A DNA stretch of 64,000 nucleotides from assembly GCF_963678635.1 (NCBI RefSeq), contig NC_087062.1:4950193-5014192 (forward strand), written 5' to 3'. Position 1 is the first letter of the stretch. Each line of letters starts with the position of its first letter. The stretch is from Symsagittifera roscoffensis (Eukaryota > Xenacoelomorpha > Acoela > Convolutidae). Positions 38,271 through 47,760 of the stretch are shown piece by piece. A program made the position numbers and the translations under genes. The notes below the pieces were generated by a model. The model was not told where the DNA came from, made no database searches, and saw only the letters and a program-made list of their open reading frames with translations.

Positions 38271-38608
38271 CAGAAATCTGAAATAAATTTAAGACTCGAA
38301 ATCGGAACTATGACTCTTTAAGAATCAGTGAGTCGAAACTTTTTCTCGTTACTTGACAATACCAAGATTTCAAGGCAGCTCAGTTTCGACAAAACCTTTA
38401 CGCTGAGAGGCTATTAGTACTGGGCTTTAATTTATTTCAGCCTACTTATGAGCTGGATTGTAAATATCTAGCAAAAAATTAACAACTAGATTAGAACACT
38501 CTCTATATTATCAAAGCGCGACAAAACTTCGTTACTTTTGACAATTATTGACCATTCATTTCTGGAAACTAGTATACTCGAAACTGTTGAATTTATTCTT
38601 AAATAGGG

Positions 38609-38908
38609 TTAATTGAAAATCCAGTAATCGACCCCTTCCAGAAACTGAAATTTAGCCAGAATTTCTTCGAAGCCCAACAAGTTAAGTTTGAGACAAATAA
38701 CAAATGGACTCTTCAAAGAGTCAACATGTTCAATAGGGACCCATTTTGATTTTTCATCTGGCAGGTAGGGCAGATTCACAAATCCATGTTTCAGTTTCGA
38801 TTGGTCTACATCAAAGAACTGAGTGACCTTGTGGCGAATACTTTCGGGAAGTGACCTGAACAACTGCTTGCCAAGTTTGCCAGCACCCCAAATTGAGAAC
38901 TTGTCCAG
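38609..38908 (-). CDS. B3GNTL1: B3GNTL1/QTGAL exon 3 (99 codons plus stop)
   Basis: Acceptor TCTAACTTTAG, then LDKFSIWGAGKLGKQL, the FFDVDQSKLKHGF block and the C-terminal PFVICLKLNLLGFEE. These blocks are specific to B3GNTL1-type proteins rather than generic GT2 enzymes. Confidence 0.9.
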   Translation of the reverse strand: MDKFSIWGAGKLGKQLFRSLPESIRHKVTQFFDVDQSKLKHGFVNLPYLPDEKSKWVPIEHVDSLKSPFVICLKLNLLGFEEILAKFQFLEGVDYWIFN

Positions 38909-41900
38909 CTAAAGTTAGAGCATATGTACAGTAACTAAGAAAAACTACTGGTTTTGCAAAAACCACATAACTATCCGGCCACCGTTTTGTTTCTTGTCTG
39001 ACATTTAAATTCTTCGATTTTTTGAAATTTCATATATATTTTAAGAACAGCCTCAGAATGTTTCAATCGGTTGGCGACCTCAACTGGGCCGGAAACCCTT
39101 TCAAATAAGTTCATTCTTTGATTGCGAGATTTCCTGTCATTCTTCGAGTCATTAATACATGAACCGCATTAATTTAAATTTAATTTCAAAATTAAACACA
39201 TCCCAAAAAGGAAAAAGAACCAAGTGTTCGGACAAGTAGTCAATTTAAGTTCGAATGATTTCTGAGAGGTACTATTAGGCCATTTAAGCTCCACGTGAAT
39301 AGAAAACTAAATAATAATTATCCTAAATTCGCAACTGGGGAGAAAATACGAAGTTTTTGTAGGTATAGTTCAAACCACCCAGCTCGTCGTAGAAAAAAAA
39401 ATAGACTACACCTACTACAACATATCGATAATGGGCAAAAATTGGTAGCAGTCAAATATTCATAGCAGTCTAAAAATCGACTATTTTTCCTACAGCAAAT
39501 GCCAAGCTATACTGATAATTATTGAACTAAACTGCTATCGACTGATTGGCACCCAAAAATCAAGCTTTGCTTTAGAAGTTCTCGATACTGCGAGTCTGAT
39601 TAAATGAATTCTTACAACTTATTTGCCACCAATTCCAACTGTCAACACTCCCACAAAAACAAACTGCATCCATGTTAGGGCGAATTAAAATCCGCTGATA
39701 ATTACTTGGTATGAAATTTTACACAGAAGCAAAGAAATTGCCTTTTTTTAGCGCACGCTCCTCAAAATTAGTATTGGCCTTTAGAAAATTTTAGGGTCCG
39801 TCGTCCAAAAATGGATTTCTTTAAAAGTACCAAAGGTGGTACCCTTTGGCTCGGCAGGGGGTCGAATCCTCCACTGAGGCTTTCTCTATTCTTAATCTTT
39901 ATGATTCAGAAACGCGACTTAAGCCAGGCGAAAAAAAAAATTGTGAAGGAGTAAAATCGGAACATTTAAACGCATTTTTTCTTCCCTCTGAAGGAAACAA
40001 GGATGCAAAATTACAAAATTGTAACTTAAAATATGAAAAAGCTCAAAAAAAAAGTCTTGGAAAGCAATTACTTGCAAAAATCGAAGTAGATTGAGAGGAT
40101 TTTCAATTATAAAAGAATGCTTGAACCATGTGTGAATTCCGTGCTATAGCAATTAAGCTGACAAAAAATCTGAAGTTTGAGTTTTAATGAGATACTTGAG
40201 AAACGAAAAAAAATGCAATGACCATTTTGAGTTTTCAACACAGAGGCGGAGCCGAACTTCGCATCACTAGCGATACAAAAATATATACAAGAACTAGAGC
40301 TTAACACATTGTCTGTGAAAAAATAACAGCTACATTGTCCATATTTTCCAAAAAGCTCCAAAACTCTACAAAAGTAAGTACAATCTAGTCATTCTCTAAC
40401 GCTTTTTATTCCTAAACGCTCACTGACAAAATCATTCGAGGCGAAGGAAACGTATGCAAAAACTTTTGCAAAATTGAAGGGTCTTGAATGACAGTGAAAA
40501 GAGCTTAAATCATAAACAAATTTCAAGCTATGGCAACTAAGCAGACAAAATAAGCGACAAACAATAGTCAGACAAAGTTTTTTGCCACGCAAAAAAAAAT
40601 CTGTCTGCGAAAAAAACCAGTCCTGAGCGGAATCGAACCCATGACTTTAGTCTTCCCAAGCGTGCACGCTACACCCACACTAAGAGGGCCAAATTGCTTC
40701 CAATAACAGGATCTAGCAAAGTAAGCCGGCCAAATAACCCAAAAAAAGTCTATTTTCCAATTTTATAACGCGAGCTAATCGCAATTGTAATGAGAGAAAT
40801 CAACAAAACAGAGAAAAATAGAAAACAATGCACAATTATCGAGGAAAAACTTATAACTAAAAGACTGTTAAGTAAAAAATTTTCACTTTAAATGTTTTCT
40901 TTAAAAAAAAATTGTGGTCGACAATTCTGCCCTTATTTCCGACAATCATGAATATTTTCAAAATAATCAAAGTTAGTACCTTCTCCAGGACATCTTCAAT
41001 AAAGAAGTGCAATTTGACATTCCAAATTGTCTCAGATTTGATCGAAAATGTCGTATTTGAGGGATGATATCGATAAAACACCAATTTCTCGTCCACTCTT
41101 TTAACTTTGCCTCCATTTCTCAGGTGCTTATAGAAAAACAACAAGTCTTCCGGTGTTCCCGTTCCCTCCTCTGAAAACTTCTGAAGTTTCGATCTGTGGA
41201 TAAACCAAGTAGGCATAGCCACAGTCGGCCCATGCGAAGTGTATATCTGGGTTTCCAGAAGACTACCAGATAGATTATTACACCAGTCAGTGAAGCGAAC
41301 TGTGGCCGCGTCGTTTCGAATAAACTAAAAGGAAAATAAATATAATCTTAAGTGTTGCTCGCATCTGACTGTTATCCTTTCAAGGTGTTAAGTTTCGCTC
41401 ATAGTTTAAACAGGCTGCGCATCAATTACACAGAGGCGAAGCAGAGCTTCGCACTTTTTGCGATACAAAACTGCGGTAAACGCGCCCGATTGGTTAAGAC
41501 GCACGGCCTTTAACACAAAAGTCGTGGGTTCGAATCCTGCTTCGGTCACGGTTGAAGGGGTCCCAGTGTCATCCGCACCTCAAGGTCCCAGTGTCATCCG
41601 CATCTCAAGATGAAATCTCTCTCCCCCGCGGAAAAAAGACCCAAAGGTGAATGTAGGGAGTTGGACCGGGAGCAATTTAACTAACAGAGGCGAACCAAAG
41701 CTTGGCACTGCATGCAATTTGACACACACAGCATGACAAAACAATCGACTAATATAAATGAGAGCCGCAAATTTTGCTCTTGGAATTTCTCGAGGCTACT
41801 TCACTGAAGCTCTTAATTTATAAATTAATTTACGATTGAAACTTTTTTGATGATAAAAGACGCAATTTGAGAAAACTGGATCAATAAGTTTGCTTATTAT

Positions 41901-44900
41901 TTCGCTGGGAAATCTGAAAATTAAATTCCTCTCGAAACTAGAAGTCGATTACGTTTTTCTTGATTTTTACACTTTTCTAATTGGAGAGCATAACTTGCCT
42001 AACTTTTAGCAGATGAAATTGAATTGCACTCAAATAATGCATATGAACTAAGAAGCATTCAAAAGTACATTAATATAGATGAATGCACTTCTGCAACCTG
42101 TTAAGACCCAAAAAAACCTTCTGAGCATTTTAAGACCCGAAAAAAAAGAATCATCACGACCTATATAAGAGGCTGAACTACGTTCATAGACTCTTAAAAA
42201 CTGAATGAAAATCAGAAACAAAACCTACAAAGCGGTAACAAAACCGAGAATTCTTGAGCAGATACGATGAGACGGAACCATTTTTTTAATGAAAAGCCAG
42301 CTCAAAATCAACATTCAAAATCAAATATTTTAAAAATGAACTTTCAATAATTCTGGAAAGCTATAGAATCAGCCCAGTTACATCGATTTTACATCGACGC
42401 GAAGCTTCGTGCCACTTACAAGACACTTACAAAACAAAGCGTAGCAAGCCAGCAGAAAGAAAGTAAATCGAACAAAAAACAACTACGAAAACTTCATTCA
42501 TTTATCTCGAATGATGTTTATTTTGAGAAAAAAATTCAGCATTCATCCAGCGTCAGTTATGCCAAAACCACCTCGGTAACGTCCCGTTAAAGTCGAAACC
42601 AAATGTTCCAAGAGATATTTTTAACTTAAAATAGTTACGCTTTTTTATAAGATGAAAACCTTCATCTCTTCAAACTACGCGAAATTAGATGAGTAAGCCA
42701 ACCAAACAAAAAAGAAACCCTTTGAAGCGAAGGAACAGTAGATTTACCAATTTCCAATATAAACCAAACACTTTCAATAAGAGTAAAAATTGCTTTCAGC
42801 GCTATCTGTGGCAACTAAGTTAACAAATTATAAGCAGACAAACAATAGGATTACATTTACTTTGAAACAAACAACTTTAAGTTTGAAAACAATCAGGTCC
42901 TAGTCACGTGCGCAAATAGGTACATTTGACAACAGTTTTCCTTAACACATATAGTAATTAAAAATTCAATTGCGGAAATATTTATGATTTTTGTTTCAAG
43001 TTAATCCCAAGAAGGCGCCAAAAGAAACTTCGTAAACTAACTTTACTGGAGTAAACTTAACTTTCAAAGATTTATTTGAGTTATAAGCTTTTTTTTTAGC
43101 CTGCTCTCTCACTTCATTCGCTGAAATTAGACAAAACCAACAAATTCAAACCATTTGTTGCTCTCGGAATTTGGAACCTTTTTGAAGTTCGATCAAATCA
43201 CGACTGAAAGGGCTAATCATATATCACTGATCTCACTTGATGATTATTTTTGGTAGCTGAGAACTAACTTGACCAGACAACTTTCCAGATTTTCTGTTAG
43301 ATGCCCGAAAAAATTTCAATAACCGAACTCTTACTTATCGGAAGCATGTCATCAGGCCATGGCATTTCTAGACCGCCTGGAATCTTGCGTGGCCATGCTA
43401 ACAGCGACCAGCACACCGGAAATGAAAAACGCCATGTACAATCGGCTCAGCTGCCTATTAATGCGGTCAAACGGGCAGGCAATGCTGTCGCGAGGAGGAC
43501 AAATAACGGCAGGACGAATGAAATTATCGATTGGAGGCGACCCATCAGCGTAACCACACAGGCAATACACTAATACCCCGCCACCATAAATTTGAAAGAA
43601 AAAATTTACAAAAAAAACATGAGCTACCCAAATTTTGCCGGTTTAGTTACAGTTCTGTGAATACTTATTTAACGCAGGTGATTGTCTTTCTGGACGTGTT
43701 TTGAATGAATCAACTAATGAAAAATTTTTTGAATAGCTTTCACAATATAACCCACGTCTAATCAGAGCTAAAAAAAAACTTTTAAAAGCAAAAATAATCG
43801 TTTAATTTAATAATCATAAAAAATCAATTTTCAAAACTTCTGATACTTCGGCCATTTACCCCAATAAAATAAGCTTTTAATATATTTAAACACAAAAAAA
43901 AGTGAAGAAAAAAATTAAAACTGAGGATAATCTATTATATATTTAAATGCGGGATTCACTATTTCGCCATGTTTAAGCTTTTTCAATGCATTAATTTTGC
44001 ATGTTTAACAAAAGAATTTTTTCACGTTTCAGCTATATCGTATATTGCAATGGTCAAGATTTTTTTTCCATTTTCCAGTGTATACTTCAACAAGTTGAAA
44101 TTAGCAACCCAATAGTGGGATGCTGTCAAGATTCCCCAGGTATTGCGAGTTCGGCCTTCAATATGACTGTTCAGTTCTTAATATTTTTTCCGACATGACT
44201 TTTTGTGATTTTTTCAAAAAAATTTCAGAAAACTTGAATTTAACCTTTTTTTAAAAAATTGAAATTCTTAACGCTGTATATTGGATTGGGGCTGTCAGAG
44301 TACTCTCAGGAGTTGCAAATTTTGCGTACAAATGCGACTGCTCAATTGCTTTTAGTGTCCGAGATGTGACGTTTCTTAATTCGTTTTAAAATTTTTCAAA
44401 GAATTTTAGTTTCCGGGATGCGACGTTACTTGATTAATTTTAAAATTTTTAAAGAACTGCACAAAACTTTATTGTTTTTCAACATTTGAATAAAAAAATT
44501 CAAAAATTTGAAATTACCAACCCTGTAATTGGGTGCTGTCAGAGTACACTGAAAGGATACAGATCTTATTTCCAAGATAAGCGGTTTTTTGAGTTGTTAA
44601 AAATTCAAAGCACCGGAGGCGCGTTACACGCTAATATTCTTTAATTGAAAAAAAAAATCCAAAAATAGTCGTACTTCGGCTGCAATATAGGAAAAACTCT
44701 CCAAAAAAAAACTATTTTACAAAAAAAAACCTGATTTTAGGCACCGGTTAATTTTACGTGCAAATAAGATAAAATCTGAGCTGGTTAGCTGATTTATCAT
44801 CTAACCGAATACGAGCAAGAAGGTCATTACCAAGAAGTGACTTTAAGAGAAGTTATTTTCTGGGAAATGTCTAGTACCTGCTTATACGGCACTTTCTACT

Positions 44901-45657
44901 AAAAAAACCTGGATTAACTGGATTATTTTCTATTATATTGCCGCGTTGATGTTAATATTCTAACTGACGAAATTACTTTCGTCGGATAAAAAATCGATCT
45001 AGTAAAAAAAACCTTGTCTCGAATACAGAAAAGGTGTGGTCGGTTTGAAAATGTTATATACGAGCGGATATCTTTAACTATATCATTCTTTTGCAAAAGG
45101 GGGAGTTTCGTTACAGGGTATAAAATTCTCACTAGCTTAACCGTTGATTTATTCCTTTATAGGGGGGGATATTCACTACTAGGTACCCCAGGGGGATATA
45201 GTTAAAGACATTCATACAAGCTACTTGTGCAATTTAAAAAAAAACAGGAAATTACTTGACTTCCAATTATTGCATTTTGGTTCAATCTGCACATTTCCAG
45301 CTGTTTTTCAATTCTTTGAGGCTTCATAACGTCGTCGCAGTCAAGAAAACAGAAATATTCGATGGATTCATTCTTTGCTAAAACTACATCAATAGCCCTG
45401 TTTCTTGCAAAGCCAACTCCTCCAGGAGCATCGCAGTTGTCTGTTACTATGAAGTCGATCGACAGATTTTCAAACTTTAGACGCCAACAATCCAGAACTT
45501 GTTTTGAATTATCAGCAGACGCATCGTTGTAAACTGAGACTGAAAGCTTAACATAGTTGATTTTAAGGATAGATTGGTCGGCAACTGATTGTAAGCACTC
45601 TTCCAGCCATTTTTCACCGTTGAACACTGGAATAATTACTGCAACATGTTCAATCAT
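38609..45657 (-). CDS. B3GNTL1: Queuosine-tRNA galactosyltransferase (B3GNTL1/QTGAL) homologue (3 exons)
   Basis: Exons 45256-45657, 40980-41324 and 38609-38908 join in phase 0 to give 348 residues; human B3GNTL1 is 361. It is a GT2-type glycosyltransferase: IIPVFNGEKWLEE (residues 8-20), YNDASADNS (43-51), the metal-binding FLDCDD (104-109), PTW (172-174), PEDLLFFYKHL (192-202) with the likely catalytic base, and the C-terminal FFDVD and PFVICLKLNL blocks shared with vertebrate B3GNTL1. The vertebrate enzyme galactosylates queuosine in tRNA-Tyr. On the minus strand TTTTCCTCAG immediately precedes the ATG, 115 nt after the GINS2 stop. An AATAAA lies about 20 nt beyond its stop. Introns are 3,931 and 2,071 nt. 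Function is inferred from orthology. Confidence 0.9.
39746..39872 (+). repeat. Dispersed repeat, second copy (of 1722-1890)
   Basis: GCGCACGCTCCTCAAAATTAG, GGCCTTTAGAAAATTTTAGGG, TACCAAAGGTGGTACCCTTTG and a terminal T-arm-like GGGGTCGAATCCTCC. It shares block order with the first copy. Confidence 0.45.
40236..40280 (+). repeat. Palindromic repeat copy
   Basis: ACAGAGGCGGAGCCGAACTTC then GCATCACTAGCGATACAAAA. It has the full layout of the family, including the trailing GCGATACAAAA, with one mismatch in each arm. Confidence 0.55.
40615..40695 (-). repeat. tRNA-like SINE head
   Basis: Minus strand shows TTGGCCCTCTTAGTGTGGGT (A-box region) and CATGGGTTCGATTCCGCTCA (perfect B box). Downstream on that strand come an A/T-rich body and a TTGTCTGCTTAGTTGCCATA block that recurs in the window. 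A SINE is more likely than a tRNA gene because the cloverleaf ends do not pair. Confidence 0.5.
40980..41324 (-). CDS. B3GNTL1: B3GNTL1/QTGAL exon 2 (115 codons)
   Basis: Acceptor TTTCCTTTTAG, donor GAGAAG-GTACTAAC, phase 0 at both ends. It encodes the acceptor-side region with GPTVAMPTW, PEDLLFFY and RVDEKLVFYRYH. Confidence 0.9.
41431..41475 (+). repeat. Palindromic repeat copy (most complete)
   Basis: CAGAGGCGAAGCAGAGCTTC then GCACTTTTTGCGATACAAAA. The arms GCGAAGC/GCTTCGC are perfect. A SINE-like element follows directly. Confidence 0.6.
41472..41690 (+). repeat. tRNA-derived SINE-like element
   Basis: GCGCCCGATTGGTTAAGACG is a good A box and GTCGTGGGTTCGAATCCTGC a perfect B box. The anticodon arm is not a proper 5+7 structure and the acceptor stem does not pair, so this is not a tRNA gene. 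The body contains a doubled GGTCCCAGTGTCATCCGCA(C/T)C and a pyrimidine-rich CTCTCTCCCCCGCGG segment. It lies in QTGAL intron 1, flanked by two GAGGCGAA-type motifs. Confidence 0.6.
41830..42196 (+). mobile_element. MITE-like element, left end truncated
   Basis: Shares TTTTTTGATGATAAAAG, CAATTTGAGAAAACTGGATC, GCTGGGAAATCTGAAAATTA and the right end CACGACCTATATAAGAGGCT / ACTACGTTCATAGACTC with 5154-5594. Confidence 0.6.
43301..43573 (+). CDS. Unidentified 90-codon ORF nested in QTGAL intron 1
   Basis: An ATG-initiated frame in a GC-rich island within AT-rich intron sequence, on the strand opposite the host gene. CAGATTTTCTGTTAG immediately precedes the ATG, echoing the acceptor-before-ATG pattern of the three conserved genes. 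The predicted product is basic and rich in Arg, Asn and Gly, with no recognised domain. Overlapping frames are also open (43359-43553 plus; 43352-43570 minus), so the coding frame is uncertain. It may instead be an unspliced exon, a retrocopy or a piece of a mobile element. Confidence 0.25.
   Translation: MPEKISITELLLIGSMSSGHGISRPPGILRGHANSDQHTGNEKRHVQSAQLPINAVKRAGNAVARRTNNGRTNEIIDWRRPISVTTQAIH
43930..44600 (-). repeat. Inverted copy of repeat family 1 and its flank
   Basis: Reverse complement of the 31900-33070 arrangement: ATTATATATTTAAATGCGGG, CCATGTTTAAGC, TATATCGTATATTGCAATGG, followed by family-1 units with TTGGGGCTGTCAGAGTACTC and GTGACGTTT. It sits in the neighbouring gene's intron, about 11-12 kb from the direct copy. 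Confidence 0.7.
45071..45208. repeat. 138 bp element bounded by a perfect 14 bp inverted repeat
   Basis: TCTTTAACTATATC at 45071-45084 is the exact reverse complement of 45195-45208. The interior holds G runs. It lies about 50 nt inside intron 1 from the exon 1 donor of QTGAL. It could be a small MITE or simply a hairpin. Confidence 0.5.
45256..45657 (-). CDS. B3GNTL1: B3GNTL1/QTGAL exon 1 (134 codons)
   Basis: ATG follows CTCAG directly; the exon ends ..IIGSQ before GTAATT, phase 0. It contains the nucleotide-sugar-binding half of the GT2 fold and the DCDD metal site. An upstream in-frame TTG at 45693 is non-coding because it precedes the acceptor. Confidence 0.9.
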
Positions 45658-45772
45658 CTGAGGAAAATTGAGTACTTCATCAAATAGGCTCAAAACTAAC
45701 CATTAAAATAATATATTCACCAGCAAGCTCGAAACAAACAAAAAACAATCTATTAAAACAAACGAGTAAAAA

Positions 45773-46327
45773 TTATTCAGCCTGCTCAGCAAAGCGTATA
45801 GCATTCATGTTATCCAACGTGTTTACAAGTAGAGGTCTAATAAAGTTGATTTCCATCACAGACAAGTTGTTCAAACCGGCAAACGTTTCCTTGTCCTTAA
45901 TAAACTTATCTATACTGCTTCTTAGTTTGGAGGTTCGGATGTCCCAAATATCTTTTATTAAAGTTCGCACTTGGTCAGCGTGAGGAATGCTATCTAGAGC
46001 ATGAGTTAATAATAAATGAGACACTTCCATGTAGTTTGAACAAAGCATTGGTTGAAAAATATCAGGTGAGTCCACCTCCAGTTGCTTCCATTCGGCCAAT
46101 TTTTCAGAATTGAGCCACGCAGGGGGACGTATTTCACATAGTCTCTTTTTCGATAGATGAACCGCAAGCCAAAGAGGTACATCACAAGGCAGACCAGCTG
46201 AGAAAGGACCAAAGTCTCCCACGATAAGAAACAACTGCTCTTGGTTTAACTTGGGAACCACCGTTATAAGGGAATCTTCAGCCAAGAATTCAAGTTCGGA
46301 AGGATGCAGTCTATCTAAAGTTTCCAT
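45773..46327 (-). CDS. GINS2: GINS complex subunit PSF2 (GINS2)
   Basis: A single-exon frame of 184 residues, like the ~185 residues of animal PSF2. It shows the family's landmark blocks: ELEFLAEDSLITVVP at the start, GDFGPFSAGLPCDVPLWLA, PPAWLNSEKL, YMEVSHLLLTHALDSIPHAD and WDIRTSKLRSS. PSF2 is part of the GINS tetramer of the CMG helicase, needed for initiation and elongation of DNA replication in the nucleus. The start chosen is ATG 46325-46327; a TTG just before it is not needed. ATTATAG lies 4 nt before the ATG on the minus strand. QTGAL begins 115 nt after the stop on the same strand with no AATAAA between them. Confidence 0.93.
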   Translation of the reverse strand: METLDRLHPSELEFLAEDSLITVVPKLNQEQLFLIVGDFGPFSAGLPCDVPLWLAVHLSKKRLCEIRPPAWLNSEKLAEWKQLEVDSPDIFQPMLCSNYMEVSHLLLTHALDSIPHADQVRTLIKDIWDIRTSKLRSSIDKFIKDKETFAGLNNLSVMEINFIRPLLVNTLDNMNAIRFAEQAE

Positions 46328-46333
46328 CAATCT

Positions 46334-46363
46334 ATAATATATAAGTATATATATATATAAAAT
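46334..46363. repeat. AT dinucleotide run upstream of GINS2
   Basis: An imperfect (TA)n tract that ends at the ATTATAG acceptor-like site before GINS2. It could act in the core promoter or simply be a microsatellite. Confidence 0.7.
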
Positions 46364-46700
46364 GGTTTCGTTGCAAAAATTATGGCCAAGTACTTTTGCA
46401 AGTTGTCACAGGATGTCCAACGCTATCTTTTTCAGCGATTTCTTGATTTTTACTTCAAATTGTCATGCATTTTTTCGGACTGTGATTGATAAAAATGATT
46501 AAAATTGAATGTTCAAAAACTCCAGAAAAAATGGACCCGGTGAACTCGACGAGCGATGGATTAAAAGAACAAAAAAACAGGCGCCGCAAAATCGCCCCAG
46601 TAAAATCCTCGCGTTTCTGCTAAAACCAACCATATATTGACGACACAAGGATGAATGCTACCTACCTCAGCGCAGGACGATCCGAATTCAATGAGCTAAA
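46364..46700. other. Region upstream of GINS2, no gene seen
   Basis: No conserved promoter motif is obvious. A GC-richer patch occurs near 46560-46620. Confidence 0.4.
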
Positions 46701-46710
46701 TTCATTACAC

Positions 46711-46752
46711 AGATGCTAAGCGGAGCTTCGCAACATTTGCGATACAACACAA
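46711..46752 (+). repeat. Palindromic repeat copy
   Basis: CAGATGCTAAGCGGAGCTTC then GCAACATTTGCGATACAACA. The left arm is partly decayed and the trailing GCGATACAA is intact. Confidence 0.5.
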
Positions 46753-46859
46753 ACATAAAAAAAAACAAGTCGAAAAATAATTAGACGTTGCAAGAACTAG
46801 AATCAAAATTTTGGTCAAGTTTCTAAAAACTGGGAAAACTTCTAAAAAAACTGTCAAAC

Positions 46860-47760
46860 AACTTTCCAAAATCCATACATTTTTCTGCAAAAGGCAGGTG
46901 GTGGCAGTTTAAGCAGAGAAGATTCCCAAAACCGGGTTTCTCAGTTGAACACGTAAAGTCAATAAGTTTCGCGTAAAGTCAATAAGTTTCTAAAAATTTG
47001 ACTGACTTGAAGGCCATTACTTTTTTCTTAAACAAACAGGGCATAGCCAGTTATACAGGTATGCGGCTTTCGACAACCTGTTGCTTCGATTACACCTAAA
47101 TCAGATTTGACATGAGAGTTAGCGAGAAAAGTCCAAAAAAACGGTCACCAATGAAAAATTCGATATTTCAGATAATCATAGCTTTATGGTGAAAATAAAG
47201 CGAAGCAGCTTCAGTAATTCGAGCAACCTGTAAAATCGATAGAACCCAAAACCTCAGATTTGGGAAGGTTCTCGATAAAAGTCAACCTTTAAAAAGTTGA
47301 CTTTTTCCTGGGCGATACCATTTTGTGAGAAAACAAGTTTGGTCGCTAACGCAGGAGAGCTTCTGAAAACCGTTTATCTCCATTGAACCCAGAATATCAA
47401 CCTTGAGAGGTGAGTCTTCGAGATAAGTCAATAAAAATCAAAACCGGTCAAAAATCAAAGATTTTACTATTCCGAGGGCCATATATTTATGTGCAAAAAA
47501 ACTGGAACATAGCCGCTAATGCAGAATAGCTTTTCAAAACTGTTTTATTAAATGAAGCTGAAAACTCAGATTTGAGAGGGGTAATTTTCAAGAAAATTAG
47601 AAAATTCATAATATGGTAAAGGCGATAGACAGAGGGGTCAAGTGTAAAGAGACCCTGGAGGAGTACGCCGGCAGACAAAGAAGAAGGTGGTCTTTCAAAT
47701 GATACCATTTTTGTTAAAAACCAAAAGAAGTTTTTTGAGAAAAATTAAGACTTAAAAAAA
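46860..47760 (+). repeat. Diverged tandem repeat family 2, second locus
   Basis: About five units start near 46900, 47045, 47210, 47345 and 47515, each with a GGTCGCTAA(C/T)GCAG-like block, CTTTTCAAAACCGTTT, ATTGAACCCA and TCAGATTTGAGAGG. It is the same family as 24940-25760. Frames across it are Phe/Leu-rich shadows. Confidence 0.55.

Larger units (their letters stand above)
38909..40979 (-). other. QTGAL intron 2
   Basis: Holds a dispersed repeat (39746-39872), a palindromic repeat (40241-40280) and a tRNA-like SINE head (40615-40695). A plus-strand frame at 39846-40094 overlaps the repeat and is not supported as a gene. Confidence 0.6.
41325..45255 (-). other. QTGAL intron 1
   Basis: This 3.9 kb intron holds palindromic and SINE-like repeats, a MITE-like copy, a GC-rich plus-strand ORF (43301-43573), the inverted copy of repeat family 1 (43930-44600) and a small inverted-repeat element (45071-45208). 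Confidence 0.7.

Noticed and set aside
41472-41560. Functional tRNA gene
   Set aside because: A and B boxes are good, but the acceptor stem does not pair and the anticodon arm is not 5+7 with T33; a SINE body follows.
43352-43570. Minus-strand 72-codon frame in the GC-rich island
   Set aside because: QTGAL is already complete without an exon here, and the frame stops before the GTAAGAG donor-like site on that strand.
45658-45693. QTGAL start at an upstream in-frame TTG
   Set aside because: It precedes a clear TTTTCCTCAG acceptor, and B3GNTL1 proteins begin at the downstream Met.
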